Assembly: GCF_016464305.1 (NCBI RefSeq)
Contig: NZ_JAEIOJ010000001.1
Coordinates: 186,001-250,000, forward strand
Length of the DNA: 64,000 nt
Direction of reading: 5' to 3'
DNA from: Umezawaea beigongshangensis
GTDB taxonomy: Bacteria; Actinomycetota; Actinomycetes; Mycobacteriales; Pseudonocardiaceae
Shown here: in pieces, positions 20,413 through 32,381 of the stretch
Layout: each line of letters begins with the position of its first letter
How positions within the stretch are numbered: position 1 is the stretch's first letter
Made by a program: the position numbers and the translations under genes
The notes under the pieces: generated by a model
Told to the model about the DNA's origin: nothing
Database searches by the model: none
What the model saw: only the letters and a program-made list of their open reading frames with translations

Positions 20413-21039
20413 GTGACAGGAGCCGTCGAGCAAGGCGACCGCAAGCGGCGCGGCAGGCGCGCGGCCGGGCAGGACACCAGGGCCGCCCTGCTGACCGCCG
20501 CCCGCGCACTGTTCGTCGAGAGGGGTTACGAGGGGGCGACCGTGCGGGCCATCGCGGCGCGGGCCGGGGTGGACGCGGCGATGGTCAACCACTGGTTCGG
20601 CGGCAAGGAGGCGCTGTTCGGCGAGGCCGTGCTCCAGCTCCCGGTCGATCCGGCCGCCGTCGTCGAGCGCGTCCTCGACGGCCCGCCGGAGCGGATCGGG
20701 GAGCGGATCGTGCGCACCTTCCTCGGCGTGTGGGACGACAGCGGTGGCGGCGCGTTCGCCGCGCTGGTGCGCAGCGTCACCGCGCACGACGAGGTCGCGC
20801 GGGTGCTCCAGGAGTTCTTCCTGCACACGCTGTTCGCCCGCGTCTTGGCGTCGCTGGACGTCGACCAGGCCGACCTGCGGGCCACGCTGTGCGCGACGCA
20901 GGTGGTCGGCGTGGGGATGGTGCGCTACGTGCTGCGGTTCGAGCCCCTCGTCTCCGCCGAGGTGGACACGGTGGTCGCCGCCGTCGCGCCGACGCTCCAG
21001 CGCTACCTGCTGGGCGACATCAGCGCGGAGCCGGGCTGA
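20413..21039 (+). CDS. TetR-family transcriptional regulator
   Basis: A 208-residue one-domain regulator. The N-terminal HTH is typical: [44 protein letters not shown]. The C-terminal ligand domain resembles the TetR_C_17-type of actinobacterial regulators ([15 protein letters not shown]). GTG 20413 is chosen as the only start close to the HTH. A 14-bp palindrome upstream may be its operator. The gene lies between trpE and hisI, and its ligand is unknown. Its 3' end overlaps hisI by 20 bp tail-to-tail. Confidence 0.92.
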   Translation: MTGAVEQGDRKRRGRRAAGQDTRAALLTAARALFVERGYEGATVRAIAARAGVDAAMVNHWFGGKEALFGEAVLQLPVDPAAVVERVLDGPPERIGERIVRTFLGVWDDSGGGAFAALVRSVTAHDEVARVLQEFFLHTLFARVLASLDVDQADLRATLCATQVVGVGMVRYVLRFEPLVSAEVDTVVAAVAPTLQRYLLGDISAEPG

Positions 21040-21388
21040 CCGGCTCCGCGGCGAGCAACACGTCGGCGTCGAAGCACGTGCGGTCGCCGGTGTGGCACGC
21101 GCCGCCCACCTGGTCCACGACGAGCAGCAGCGCGTCGCCGTCGCAGTCCAGCCGCACCTCGTGCACGTGCTGGGTGTGCCCGGACGTCGCGCCCTTGACC
21201 CACTGCTGCCCCCGGCTGCGGGAGAAGTACGTGGCCTCGCGGGTGGTGAGCGTGCGGTGCAGCGCGTCGTCGTCCATCCACGCGACCATCAGGACCTCGC
21301 CGGTGCCGCGCTGCTGCACCACGGCGCACACCAGGCCGTCCGGGGTGCGCTTGAGCCGCGAGGCGATGGTCTGGTCGAGCTGGGTCAC
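21020..21388 (-). CDS. hisI: Phosphoribosyl-AMP cyclohydrolase
   Basis: A 122-residue Zn enzyme opening the adenine ring of PR-AMP in histidine synthesis. Family motifs are [35 protein letters not shown] and the metal-binding [24 protein letters not shown] precedes the GTG at 21388. The GTG overlaps the stop of the membrane protein gene upstream by 4 nt. No PR-ATP pyrophosphatase domain is fused. Confidence 0.97.
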   Translation of the reverse strand: MTQLDQTIASRLKRTPDGLVCAVVQQRGTGEVLMVAWMDDDALHRTLTTREATYFSRSRGQQWVKGATSGHTQHVHEVRLDCDGDALLLVVDQVGGACHTGDRTCFDADVLLAAEPVSPAPR

Positions 21389-21780
21389 TCCCGGCCTCCG
21401 AGGTGAGCGCGCGCGGGCGCGAGGTTGAGCAGGACGACGCCGTAGACGTGCGCGGCGCACAGCACGCCGGAGACCAGCCGGACCCACCAGGGCGCGGCGG
21501 CGAGCACGATCAGCAGGTGCAGCAGCGCCAGCACCGCGAACAGCACGACGCCGGTGACGCGGGCGGGCCGGAACCCGGCGAGCAGGCCGCCCGCGACGAG
21601 CAGCTCCAGCACCAGCGCGCCCAGCGGCAGGGTGAGGAACCCGGCGTCGCCGTCCGCGTACCAGCGCAGGAGCGCGGTGAGCACGAACAGCGCGCCGCCA
21701 CCGGCCGCCACGAGGGCGGACACGACCACCTCGGGCGGTGCGGAGGAGTCGCCGGTGAGGCGGCGCGGCGAGGGCGTCAC
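21385..21780 (-). CDS. Small membrane protein coupled between hisF and hisI
   Basis: A 131-residue protein with four hydrophobic stretches ([82 protein letters not shown]). I do not recognise the family. It starts with GTG overlapping hisF (GTGA) and ends overlapping the hisI start, so it is translated as part of the hisF-hisI operon. No catalytic motif is visible. Confidence 0.8.
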   Translation of the reverse strand: MTPSPRRLTGDSSAPPEVVVSALVAAGGGALFVLTALLRWYADGDAGFLTLPLGALVLELLVAGGLLAGFRPARVTGVVLFAVLALLHLLIVLAAAPWWVRLVSGVLCAAHVYGVVLLNLAPARAHLGGRE

Positions 21781-22550
21781 CGGATCTCCACCCCCGCCGC
21801 GCGCAGCTCGTCCTTGACCTCGCCGATGCGGAGCTGGCCGAAGTGGAAGACGCTCGCCGCGAGCACCGCGTCCGCGCCGGCGGCCACCGCGGGCGGGAAG
21901 TGCTCGGTCGCGCCCGCTCCGCCGCTGGCGATGAGCGGCACGTCCACGACCGCGCGCACGCGCGTGATCAGGTCCAGGTCGAACCCGGTCCTGGTGCCGT
22001 CGGCGTCCATCGAGTTGAGCAGGATCTCGCCCACGCCCAGCTCCTGACCGCGCGCGGCCCACTCGACGGCGTCGATGCCGGTGCCGGTGCGGCCGCCGTG
22101 GGTGGTGACCTCGAAGCCGGACGGCGTGGGCCGGCCGCCCGCCGGGACGCGCCGGGCGTCGACCGACAGCACGATGCACTGCGCGCCGAAGCGCTGGGAG
22201 CACTCGCCGAGCAGTTCGGGCCGCGCGATGGCCGCGGTGTTGACGCCGACCTTGTCCGCGCCCGCGCGCAGCAGCCGGTTCACGTCGTCGGTGCTGCGCA
22301 CGCCGCCGCCGACGGTGAGCGGGATGAAGACCTGCTCGGCGGTGCGCCGCACGACGTCGAACGTCGTCTCGCGGTCGGAGGAGGACGCCGTGACGTCCAG
22401 GAAGGTCAGCTCGTCCGCGCCCTCGGCGTCGTAGGCCCTGGCCAGCTCGACGGGGTCGCCTGCGTCGACGAGGTTGGTGAAGTTGACGCCCTTCACCACC
22501 CTGCCGCGGTCGACGTCCAGACAGGGGATCACGCGCACGGCCACCGACAT
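21777..22550 (-). CDS. hisF: Imidazole glycerol phosphate synthase subunit HisF
   Basis: A 257-residue TIM barrel cyclase. It uses ammonia from HisH to convert PRFAR to imidazole glycerol phosphate and AICAR. Catalytic aspartates are in [14 protein letters not shown] and [15 protein letters not shown] hexamer 7 nt before the ATG and the absence of a ribosome site suggest a leaderless mRNA from its own promoter. hisH is about 2 kb away, separated by inserted genes. Confidence 0.98.
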   Translation of the reverse strand: MSVAVRVIPCLDVDRGRVVKGVNFTNLVDAGDPVELARAYDAEGADELTFLDVTASSSDRETTFDVVRRTAEQVFIPLTVGGGVRSTDDVNRLLRAGADKVGVNTAAIARPELLGECSQRFGAQCIVLSVDARRVPAGGRPTPSGFEVTTHGGRTGTGIDAVEWAARGQELGVGEILLNSMDADGTRTGFDLDLITRVRAVVDVPLIASGGAGATEHFPPAVAAGADAVLAASVFHFGQLRIGEVKDELRAAGVEIR

Positions 22551-22591
22551 GCGGAAGAGCCTACGGGAGCGGTCCTGGCTAACGTCGTGGT
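22551..22591. promoter_or_regulatory. Divergent leaderless promoters of hisF and the PPOX gene
   Basis: Only 41 nt separate the two start codons. On the minus strand TAGGCT (22563-22558) is 7 nt before the hisF ATG. On the plus strand TAACGT (22580-22585) is 6 nt before the GTG at 22592. Both look like -10 elements with transcription starting at the start codon. Confidence 0.6.
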
Positions 22592-22981
22592 GTGAACGAC
22601 GACATCGCCCGCCTCGGCGAGAGCAAGTACCTGCTGGTGACGACCTTCCGCGCGGACGGCACGCCGAAGCCGACCCCGGTCTGGGTGGCGCACGACGGAA
22701 CGGACCTGCTGGTGTGGACGGTCACCGACTCCTGGAAGGTCAAGCGCATCCGGCGCAACCCGGCCGTGGAGGTCGCGCCGTGCACCGTCCGGGGCGAGCC
22801 GCTGGGCGCGTCCGTTCCCGGAACGGCCCGCGTCCTGGACGCCGACGGCAGCGAGCGGGCGCGGCGGGCCGTCGCGCGGAAGTACGGCGTGGTGGGCCGC
22901 GTGACCGTGTTCGTCAGCAGGCTCCGGCGCGGCCGCGACGGCACGATCGGCATTGCGATCACACCGTCAACCACCGGTTGA
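22592..22981 (+). CDS. PPOX-class, probably F420-dependent, oxidoreductase
   Basis: A 129-residue split-barrel flavin/deazaflavin-binding protein. The pattern [29 protein letters not shown] followed by [24 protein letters not shown] (both quoted in part) matches the actinobacterial family related to Rv2061c (TIGR03666-like). Such proteins reduce unknown substrates with F420H2. The start GTG is leaderless-type. Its stop codon lies inside the first operator of the next gene. Confidence 0.82.
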   Translation: MNDDIARLGESKYLLVTTFRADGTPKPTPVWVAHDGTDLLVWTVTDSWKVKRIRRNPAVEVAPCTVRGEPLGASVPGTARVLDADGSERARRAVARKYGVVGRVTVFVSRLRRGRDGTIGIAITPSTTG

Positions 22982-23011
22982 CGATGTCCGACGCGTCAAC
23001 CTAGAGTTGAC
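22966..23011 (+). promoter_or_regulatory. Twin operators on a leaderless promoter of the HTH-Clp_N gene
   Basis: Two 17-bp inverted repeats, GTCAACCACCGGTTGAC (22966-22982) and GTCAACCTAGAGTTGAC (22995-23011), start 29 bp apart. The -35 TTGACG (22978-22983) overlaps the end of the first. The -10 TAGAGT (23002-23007) lies in the second, with 18 nt between. The ATG follows the -10 by 6 nt. A protein bound to both repeats would cover both promoter elements. Confidence 0.7.
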
Positions 23012-23013
23012 GG

Positions 23014-23739
23014 ATGACCACGTCCCCGGTTCAGCTGACCGATCTCGTCGTCGCGGTCGCCACCCGGCACCCCGGCGGTGATCCCCTGGAACGCCTCACC
23101 GCCGCCGTGGGCCTGAGCGAGGAGCTGGACGAGCTGGGCGACCACCTCATCGGCCACTTCGTGGACGAGGCGCGGCGCGGCGGCGCGTCGTGGACCGACA
23201 TCGGCGCGTCGATCGGCGTGAGCAAGCAGGCGGCGCAGAAGCGGTTCGTGCCCCGCGAGTCGCCCGAGACGCAGGTCCTGTCCGGACCGTCGTTCGACCG
23301 GTTCACCGAGCGGGCGCGGCGGGTCGTCGCGCTGGCCAGGCACCACGCGCGGTTCAGCGAGCGCATCGGCACCGAGCACCTCGTGCTGGGGATGCTCGAC
23401 GAGAGCGGGGGCCAGGCGGCGAAGACCATCGCGGCCCTGGAGGCGGCGGAGGGCACGACCCGGCTGGTCGTGATCGACCAGCTCGACCGGACGAGCCACG
23501 TGCCCGCGGAGAAGCAGCCCTACACCTCGCACTGCAAGAAGGCGCTCGAACTGGCCGTGCGCGAGGCGCTGCGGCTGGGACACGGCTTCGTCGGCACCGA
23601 GCACGTCCTGCTCGGCGTGCTGGCCGAGGGTGCCGGTGCGGGCGCGCGAGCGCTGACCCGCACCGGCATCACCCACGAGAACGCCGAGGCGCACGTCGTG
23701 GCGGCGATCGAACGGGCGATGCTCAGCGCACCGCGCTGA
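23014..23739 (+). CDS. HTH and Clp_N repeat protein
   Basis: A 241-residue protein. Residues 59-78 ([20 protein letters not shown]) form a helix-turn-helix. The rest holds two Clp N-terminal-type repeats ([20 protein letters not shown] with [11 protein letters not shown], then [20 protein letters not shown] with TEHVLLGVL; quoted in parts). There is no AAA+ domain, so it is not a ClpC unfoldase. Families of this layout exist in actinobacteria with unclear roles; a link to Clp substrate choice or stress sensing is a guess. The paired operators at the start suggest self-repression. It overlaps hisA tail-to-tail by 17 bp. Confidence 0.82.
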   Translation: MTTSPVQLTDLVVAVATRHPGGDPLERLTAAVGLSEELDELGDHLIGHFVDEARRGGASWTDIGASIGVSKQAAQKRFVPRESPETQVLSGPSFDRFTERARRVVALARHHARFSERIGTEHLVLGMLDESGGQAAKTIAALEAAEGTTRLVVIDQLDRTSHVPAEKQPYTSHCKKALELAVREALRLGHGFVGTEHVLLGVLAEGAGAGARALTRTGITHENAEAHVVAAIERAMLSAPR

Positions 23740-24454
23740 GCGCCTCGGGCAGTGTGAACGCGCCGGCGTAGAGGGCCTTGCCGACGATGGCGCCCTCGAC
23801 CCCGTCGCGGGACAGCGCGGCGAGCACCAGCAGGTCGTCCACGCTGGACACACCGCCGGACGCGATGACCGGGGCGTCGGTGCGGGCGCAGACCTCGCGC
23901 AGCAGCTGCACGTTCGGGCCCTGGAGCGTGCCGTCCTTGCTCACGTCGGTCACCACGTAGCGGCTGCAGCCGTCGCGGTCGAGCCGGTCGAGCACCTCCC
24001 AAAGGTCGCCGCCGTCCTGCGTCCAGCCGCGCGCGGCCAGCCGGTGGCCCTTGTCCGTGATCCGCACGTCCAGGCCCACCGCGACCTTGTCACCGTGCTC
24101 GGCGACGACCTTGGCGCACCACGCCGGGTCCTCCAGCGCGGCGGTGCCCAGGTTGACCCTGGCGCACCCGGTGGCGAGAGCGGCGTCGAGGGAGGCGTCG
24201 TCGCGGATGCCTCCGGACAGCTCCACCAGCACGTCCAGCTCGCCGACGACGCGTTCGAGCAGTTCGCGGTTGGAACCGCGGCCGAAGGCGGCGTCGAGGT
24301 CCACGAGGTGGACCCACTCGGCGCCGTCGTTCTGCCAGGCGAGCGCGGCGTCCAGCGGATCGCCGTAGGAGGTCTCGGTGCCGGCCTCGCCCTGAACCAG
24401 GCGAACGGCCTTGCCGTCGGCGACGTCGACGGCCGGGAGCAGCGTGAAGGTCAC
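23723..24454 (-). CDS. priA: Phosphoribosyl isomerase A (HisA/TrpF, PriA type)
   Basis: A 243-residue TIM barrel. Catalytic aspartates sit in [15 protein letters not shown] and [16 protein letters not shown]. Actinobacteria use this enzyme for both ProFAR isomerisation (His) and PRA isomerisation (Trp). The absence of trpF from the trp cluster in this window fits dual use, though trpF could lie elsewhere. TAGGCT 6 nt before the GTG at 24454 suggests a leaderless transcript. Confidence 0.95.
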   Translation of the reverse strand: MTFTLLPAVDVADGKAVRLVQGEAGTETSYGDPLDAALAWQNDGAEWVHLVDLDAAFGRGSNRELLERVVGELDVLVELSGGIRDDASLDAALATGCARVNLGTAALEDPAWCAKVVAEHGDKVAVGLDVRITDKGHRLAARGWTQDGGDLWEVLDRLDRDGCSRYVVTDVSKDGTLQGPNVQLLREVCARTDAPVIASGGVSSVDDLLVLAALSRDGVEGAIVGKALYAGAFTLPEALSAVR

Positions 24455-24498
24455 CGGTCCAGCCTAGTTGCCCGGTTCCCGGCCGGACACTCGGGAGG

Positions 24499-25128
24499 TC
24501 AGAGGGTGTCCAGCCAGTTGCGCAGGAGGGTCGCTCCGGCGTCGCCCGACTTCTCCGGGTGGAACTGGGTCGCCGAGAGGGGGCCGTTCTCCACGGCGGC
24601 CACGAACTCGCCCCCGTGCTCGGCCCACGTCACCAGGGGCGGACGGATGCGGTCGGACGGCTCCAGCTCCCACTTCTGCACGCCGTAGGAGTGCACGAAG
24701 TAGAACCGGATGTCGGCGTCCAGCCCGGCGAACAGCCGGGTGCCCTCGGGAGCGCGCACGGTGTTCCAGCCCATGTGCGGCACGACGTCGGCCTGCAACC
24801 GCTCCACGGTGCCCGGCCACTCGCCGCAGCCCTCGGTGAGCTGGCCGTGCTCGATGCCGCGGTCGAACAGGATCTGCATCCCGACGCAGATGCCCAGCAC
24901 GGGCCGCCCGCCGGCGAGCCTGCGGCCGATGATCCGGCCGCCCCGCACCGCGTTCAGGCCCTCCATGCAGGCCGCGTAGGCGCCGACGCCGGGCACGACC
25001 AGGCCGTCCGCCTCCATCGCGGCGCGGTGGTCCGACGTGACCTCGACGTCTGCGCCGACGCGCTGGAGGGCGCGTTCGGCCGAGCGGAGGTTGCCGGAGC
25101 CGTAGTCGAGCACGACGATGCGGGACAT
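24499..25128 (-). CDS. hisH: Imidazole glycerol phosphate synthase subunit HisH
   Basis: A 209-residue class I glutamine amidotransferase supplying ammonia to HisF. The nucleophile Cys is in VLGICVGMQ and the His/Glu pair in [15 protein letters not shown] 6 nt before the ATG and no ribosome site point to its own leaderless promoter. hisA starts 44 nt further on. Confidence 0.98.
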   Translation of the reverse strand: MSRIVVLDYGSGNLRSAERALQRVGADVEVTSDHRAAMEADGLVVPGVGAYAACMEGLNAVRGGRIIGRRLAGGRPVLGICVGMQILFDRGIEHGQLTEGCGEWPGTVERLQADVVPHMGWNTVRAPEGTRLFAGLDADIRFYFVHSYGVQKWELEPSDRIRPPLVTWAEHGGEFVAAVENGPLSATQFHPEKSGDAGATLLRNWLDTL

Positions 25129-25149
25129 GGTTCCAGGTTAGGCGATGGG

Positions 25150-25731
25150 TCAGGCCAGCGGAGGATCGTGGGGCGCCGTGCCCTGTGTCACGGGGATCAC
25201 CGGCAGCACGGTGTTGATCGGCAGGTCGGCCGTTCCCGGCAGCCCGGTGATCCACGTGTCGGCCCTGCCCTCGTCGACCAGGCCCACGACCTGCGCCAGG
25301 TCGGGACGGCCGACGGCGCGCAGCACGGCGGCCAGGCCCTCCGGCCCGCCGGCGGTCGCGGCGGGCGCGTCGCCGCCCAGCACCTCGCCCGGCGTCGCGG
25401 TGAGCCGCACGCCGTGCCGGGAGGGGAACCACCGCACGAGCGAGCGGGCGGCCCGGAGCGGACCCACGGCGCAGCTCAGCGGCTCCTCGTCCTCCAGCGA
25501 GCAGGCGACGGCGGCCACCGCGTTCCAGCGCAGCAGCAGCGCCCGGCCGGCCACCTCGCGGCAGCGCGCGGCATGACGCACCTGGACACCGAACCCGGCG
25601 ATCGGCGGCAGCGCCACCGTGCCGGAGGCGACCGGGACCAGCACCGCGGGCCCGGCTGTGGCCCGGTGCAGGGCGAGCTGGAGCTCGGCCGCGGGAGCGG
25701 GTGTCCAGATGACGGTTCTCGGCACGCTCAC
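25150..25731 (-). CDS. Hypothetical protein upstream of hisH
   Basis: About 193 residues, rich in Ala, Val, Arg and Pro, starting VSVPRTVIWTPAPAAELQLA. No signal peptide, membrane segment or known motif is seen. The C-terminal stretch (ADTWITGLPGTADLPIN) may be a folded domain. GTG 25731 is chosen because GATGAT lies 6 nt upstream and because the frame beyond it lacks coding character. It ends 21 nt before the hisH start and diverges from soxR. I do not recognise the family. It could be a type III secretion-like or SseB-like fold, but nothing in the sequence proves it. Confidence 0.6.
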   Translation of the reverse strand: MSVPRTVIWTPAPAAELQLALHRATAGPAVLVPVASGTVALPPIAGFGVQVRHAARCREVAGRALLLRWNAVAAVACSLEDEEPLSCAVGPLRAARSLVRWFPSRHGVRLTATPGEVLGGDAPAATAGGPEGLAAVLRAVGRPDLAQVVGLVDEGRADTWITGLPGTADLPINTVLPVIPVTQGTAPHDPPLA

Positions 25732-25839
25732 GGGTAGATCATCCCCCCTGCGCCGGAGCGGGTTCGCCGGGCGGGTGGCGAGTGGGCGGAGACGTCCCGT
25801 GTGGACCGTCGGAGGACCTGGCGTCCGGGTGATCCGACA

Positions 25840-25878
25840 ACTTCGACCTTGCTCGAAGTAACGACCTAGGATGCACTG
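25840..25878 (+). promoter_or_regulatory. soxR promoter and operator
   Basis: Inverted repeat ACTTCGA-N6-TCGAAGT at 25840-25859. TTCGAC (25842-25847) and TAGGAT (25867-25872) are 19 nt apart, the long spacer typical of MerR-family promoters. The GTG start follows the -10 by 6 nt. The repeat differs from the E. coli SoxR box, so binding by SoxR is inferred from position. Confidence 0.55.
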
Positions 25879-26340
25879 GTGAGCAGGTTGCCGGAGAGCT
25901 TGACCATCGGACAGGTCGCCGAACGCAGTGGGGTTCCGCACACCGCCCTGCGGTTCTACGAGGACCGGGGCCTCATCACCTCCGAACGCACCGGCGGCAA
26001 CCAGCGCCGCTACGCGCGCTCGGTGCTGCGCCGCCTCGCCTTCATCCGCACCGCGCAGCGCGTCGGCCTGAGCCTGGAGAAGGTGCGCGACGCCCTCGGC
26101 ACCCTGCCCGACGGACGCACGCCCACCAAGGCGGACTGGAGCAGGCTGTCGCAGGAGTGGCAGGTCGAGCTGGACGCGCGGATCGACGCGTTGCAGCGGC
26201 TGCGCGACCGGCTGAGCTCGTGCGTCGGCTGCGGCTGTCTGTCGCTGCGCAGCTGCTTACTCCAGAACGCCGACGACCAGCAGGCCGTCGACGGGCCGGG
26301 GGCGCCGAGGCTCAAGCCCGCCCTGGAGGGCGGCACCTGA
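25879..26340 (+). CDS. soxR: Redox-sensitive regulator SoxR (MerR family)
   Basis: A 153-residue activator. The MerR-type wing HTH is TIGQVAERSGVPHTALRFYEDRGL (in part). A dimerisation helix and the 2Fe-2S motif follow, with Cys115, Cys118, Cys120 and Cys126 (CVGCGCLSLRSC). In actinobacteria SoxR responds to redox-active metabolites and turns on oxidoreductases and exporters. No such target is adjacent. It sits inside the histidine region, read against its neighbours. The start is leaderless-type. Confidence 0.96.
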   Translation: MSRLPESLTIGQVAERSGVPHTALRFYEDRGLITSERTGGNQRRYARSVLRRLAFIRTAQRVGLSLEKVRDALGTLPDGRTPTKADWSRLSQEWQVELDARIDALQRLRDRLSSCVGCGCLSLRSCLLQNADDQQAVDGPGAPRLKPALEGGT

Positions 26341-26350
26341 GCGACTCGGC

Positions 26351-26377
26351 GGCAGCACGGCCACCGGGAGTGCTGCC
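26351..26377. terminator. Hairpin between soxR and the small membrane protein gene
   Basis: GGCAGCAC and GTGCTGCC form an 8-bp stem with an 11-nt loop, 10 nt after the soxR stop and between convergent genes. Confidence 0.5.
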
Positions 26378-26422
26378 ACCGCGGACCGCGGCCCGACGCT
26401 CGCCGGGGCGGGCCGGTGGGGG

Positions 26423-26577
26423 TCAGACCAGCCAGAGGACGGCGCCGCCGATCGCGAGGACCGCGAAGACCCCCAGGACGACGGCCACGACCTTCGCGGT
26501 CCGCCACGTCGTCCACACGCCGCCGAGCAGGAACCCGGCCAGGGCCAGCAGCCCGAGACCCACGACCTCCTCCGGCA

Positions 26578-26578
<1 letters not shown>
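26423..26578 (-). CDS. 51-residue membrane protein coupled to hisB
   Basis: GTG at 26578 shares one base with the hisB stop (TAGTG). The product begins VPEEVVGLGLLALAGFLLGG and has two membrane-spanning stretches separated by a short WTTWRTAK loop. I know no name for it. The tight junction argues for real, coupled translation with hisB. It is the last gene of the hisDCB operon. Confidence 0.72.
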
Positions 26579-29702
<3,124 letters not shown>

Positions 29703-29846
29703 TCAGCGGACACCCGTGCCCATCTGTCAACTGTCACTCTCCGCTCACGGGCGATTGCAGACCAACGGCGGTGGCCCGTGCCCGGCGCGTCGCGCGACGC
29801 TGCGACGGCACTGCTCCGTCACACCCCTGCACCTGATGGAGGCGTC

Positions 29847-31166
29847 ATGCACCTCTCCCTACGCGCCCTCGTGGCCGCCGCGCTCGGAGCGAGCCTCGTG
29901 CTCTCCGCGCCGGTCACCTCGTCGGCGTCGCACCGGCCCGTCTCGACGAACTCCCCCGACCGGGTCGTGTACGAGATCGCGACCCCCGGCGCGGAGGACC
30001 GCAGCGCGGTCGCCGCGACCGGCGTCGACGTGCTCGGCGCGAAGGACGGCACCACGACCGTCGTCGCCGAGCGGTCGCAGGTGAAGGCCCTGGAGGCGAC
30101 CGGGCTGGAGCTGACCCCGCTGGGCGACGCCGACGCGCAGCTCGCGGCGCTGGGGAGGGTCGACTTCGCGCCGAACGGCGACGCGACCACCCTGGACTTC
30201 CCGTCGGGCTACGCCGGGTACCACAACTTCGCCGAGATGACCGCCGAGCTGCGGCAGACGGTGACCGACCACCCGAACCTGGCCAGGCTCACCAGCATCG
30301 GCAAGTCGTACCAGAACCGCGACCTCTGGATGATCAAGATCAGCAACGCCCCGGCGACCGACCAGGCCAAGCCCGAGGTGCTGTTCACCTGCAACCAGCA
30401 CGCGCGCGAACACCTGACCGTGGAGATGTGCCTGCGCATCGTGCAGCGCTTCACCGACGGCTACGCGACGAACGCCGCCGTCAAGAACCTGGTCGACACC
30501 CGCGAGATCTTCGTGGTGCCGAGCGTGAACCCCGACGGCGCGGAGTACGACATCGCGACCGGCAGCTTCCGCGGGTGGCGCAAGAACGTCCAGCCCAACA
30601 GCACCGCCACCGGGACCGACCCCAACCGCAACTGGGGCTACCGGTGGGGCTGCTGCGGCGGGTCCAGCAGCAGCGGCAGCAGCGACACCTACCGCGGCAC
30701 GGCGGCGTTCTCCGCGCCCGAGACCGCGCGGCTGCGCGACCACGTCAACTCCCGCGTGGTGGGCGGCGTGCAGCAGATCACGACGCACATCGACTTCCAC
30801 ACGTACTCCGAGCTGATCCTGTGGCCCTTCGGCTACACCTACGACGACACCGCCACCGGGCTGAACGCCGACCAGGCCAACGCGTTCGCGACGCTGGGCA
30901 GGCAGATGGCCGGCAGCAACGGCTACACCCCGCAGCAGTCGTCCGACCTCTACATCACCGACGGCGGCATCAACGACTGGATGTGGGGCGTGCACAAGAT
31001 CTGGAGCTACACCTTCGAGATGTACCCCGCGTCGGGTTCGGGCCTCAACGGCTTCTACCCGCGCGACACGGTGATCGCCGCGCAGACCGCGCGCAACGAC
31101 GGCGCCGTGGACCTGCTGCTCACCTACTCCGACTGCGTTCCGCGCATCATCGGCAAGACCTGCTGA
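29847..31166 (+). CDS. Secreted zinc carboxypeptidase (M14 family)
   Basis: A 439-residue exported metallopeptidase. The signal peptide is MHLSLRALVAAALGASLVLS and following. An N-terminal prodomain-like part covers about residues 36-115. In the M14 domain the zinc ligands are His185 and Glu188 (NQHAREH) and His318 (DFHTYSE), with the catalytic Glu391 in YTFEMYP. It resembles Streptomyces carboxypeptidase T-like enzymes that trim peptides outside the cell. GGAGG precedes the ATG. It is monocistronic and ends at a strong hairpin. Confidence 0.94.
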   Translation: MHLSLRALVAAALGASLVLSAPVTSSASHRPVSTNSPDRVVYEIATPGAEDRSAVAATGVDVLGAKDGTTTVVAERSQVKALEATGLELTPLGDADAQLAALGRVDFAPNGDATTLDFPSGYAGYHNFAEMTAELRQTVTDHPNLARLTSIGKSYQNRDLWMIKISNAPATDQAKPEVLFTCNQHAREHLTVEMCLRIVQRFTDGYATNAAVKNLVDTREIFVVPSVNPDGAEYDIATGSFRGWRKNVQPNSTATGTDPNRNWGYRWGCCGGSSSSGSSDTYRGTAAFSAPETARLRDHVNSRVVGGVQQITTHIDFHTYSELILWPFGYTYDDTATGLNADQANAFATLGRQMAGSNGYTPQQSSDLYITDGGINDWMWGVHKIWSYTFEMYPASGSGLNGFYPRDTVIAAQTARNDGAVDLLLTYSDCVPRIIGKTC

Positions 31167-31186
31167 CGACCGTGCCGGAAGCGGCC

Positions 31187-31220
31187 GGACCGCCCCGGCC
31201 GCTCACGGCCGGGGCAGTCC
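31187..31220. terminator. Hairpin between the M14 and class V enzyme genes
   Basis: GCCCCGGCCG and CGGCCGGGGC form a perfect 10-bp stem with loop CTCA, extended by GGAC/GTCC past one mismatch. It serves two convergent genes and overlaps the stop of the minus-strand gene. Confidence 0.8.
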
Positions 31221-32381
31221 GGCGACCAGCTCCACCGCGCGGTCGACCTGTTCGGGCGAGACGAAGCAGTGCGGCGAGGCGCGCACGACGGCGTCCAGGC
31301 CGCGGCGGGTCATGTCGAGCAGCGTCGAGGAGGCCCGGCTGACCGCGACCGTCACGTCCCGCTCCGCCAGCCGGTCGCGCACCTCGTCCGCAGCCACCCC
31401 GTCCACGGTGAACGTGACGATCCCCGACCGCCGTTCCCCCTGGTCGCGCACGGTGACGCCGGGCACGGCGGCGAGTCCGCCGCGCAACCGCTCCGCCCGG
31501 TCGGCGACCTCGGCCGCCACCGCGTCCACTCCGAGGCCCAGCAGGTAGCGGACGGCCGTGACGAGCCCGAGCCGGTCGGCGACACCGCACTCCCACAGCT
31601 CGAACACCCGCGCGTCCTCGCGCAGCGCGAACTCGCCGGGTCCGGTCCACGACCCGCTGTGCAGGTCGACCAGCCGGGGCCGCAGCCGGTGGGCGATCTC
31701 CCGGCGCACCACCAGGACGCCCGTGCCGCGCGGTCCGCGCAGCCACTTGCGCCCGGTGCAGGAGATCAGGTCGGCGCCCAGCTCGTCCGCGCGCACGGAG
31801 AGCTGGCCGACGGACTGGCAGGCGTCGAGCAGCAGCAGCGCTCCGACGGCGTGCGCGGCGTCGGCGACCTCGCGCACCGGGTTGACCAGGCCGCCGTTGG
31901 TGGGCGCGTGCACCAGCGACACGAGCTTCACCCGCTCGTCGAGCAGGTCGCGCAGCGCGGCCACGTCGACCTGTCCGGCCGCGTCGGAGGGGATCACCTC
32001 CACGAGGGCCCCGCACTCCCGCGCCCGGCGCAGCAGCGGGACGGCGTTGCCCGCGTACTCGACCTCGGTCACCAGGACGCGGTCACCGGCGGCCAGCGGG
32101 ACGGCGTCGAGCGCGGCGAGCCACGACCGGGTGGCGCTGTCGGTGAACGCGATCTCGTCGGAGCGGCAGCCCAGCAGCTCGGCGAGCACGGAGTACCCGT
32201 CCGCCAGCTCGTCGGCGCGCTCGGCGGCGGCGGCGTACCCGCCCACCTCGGCCTCGCGCCGCAGGTGGGCGATCACCGCGTCGAGCACGGGCCGCGGCGG
32301 GAGCGAGGACCCCGCGCTGTCGAGGAAGATCCGTCCGGCGCTCGCCGGGGTGTCGCGCCGGACGGACTCGAGGTCGAACAT
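31203..32381 (-). CDS. Class V aminotransferase-fold PLP enzyme
   Basis: A 392-residue PLP enzyme. The Schiff-base lysine is Lys212 in CTGRKWLRGPRG, with DACQSVGQL upstream for the PLP Asp/Gln. The family includes cysteine desulfurases, isopenicillin-N epimerase and the C-S lyase EgtE. The RKWL-GPRG form resembles the epimerase/EgtE branch more than SufS. No ergothioneine genes are nearby, so the substrate is open. Its ATG directly follows the stop of the secreted-protein gene (no gap), so the two are probably one operon. Confidence 0.85.
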   Translation of the reverse strand: MFDLESVRRDTPASAGRIFLDSAGSSLPPRPVLDAVIAHLRREAEVGGYAAAAERADELADGYSVLAELLGCRSDEIAFTDSATRSWLAALDAVPLAAGDRVLVTEVEYAGNAVPLLRRARECGALVEVIPSDAAGQVDVAALRDLLDERVKLVSLVHAPTNGGLVNPVREVADAAHAVGALLLLDACQSVGQLSVRADELGADLISCTGRKWLRGPRGTGVLVVRREIAHRLRPRLVDLHSGSWTGPGEFALREDARVFELWECGVADRLGLVTAVRYLLGLGVDAVAAEVADRAERLRGGLAAVPGVTVRDQGERRSGIVTFTVDGVAADEVRDRLAERDVTVAVSRASSTLLDMTRRGLDAVVRASPHCFVSPEQVDRAVELVAGLPRP

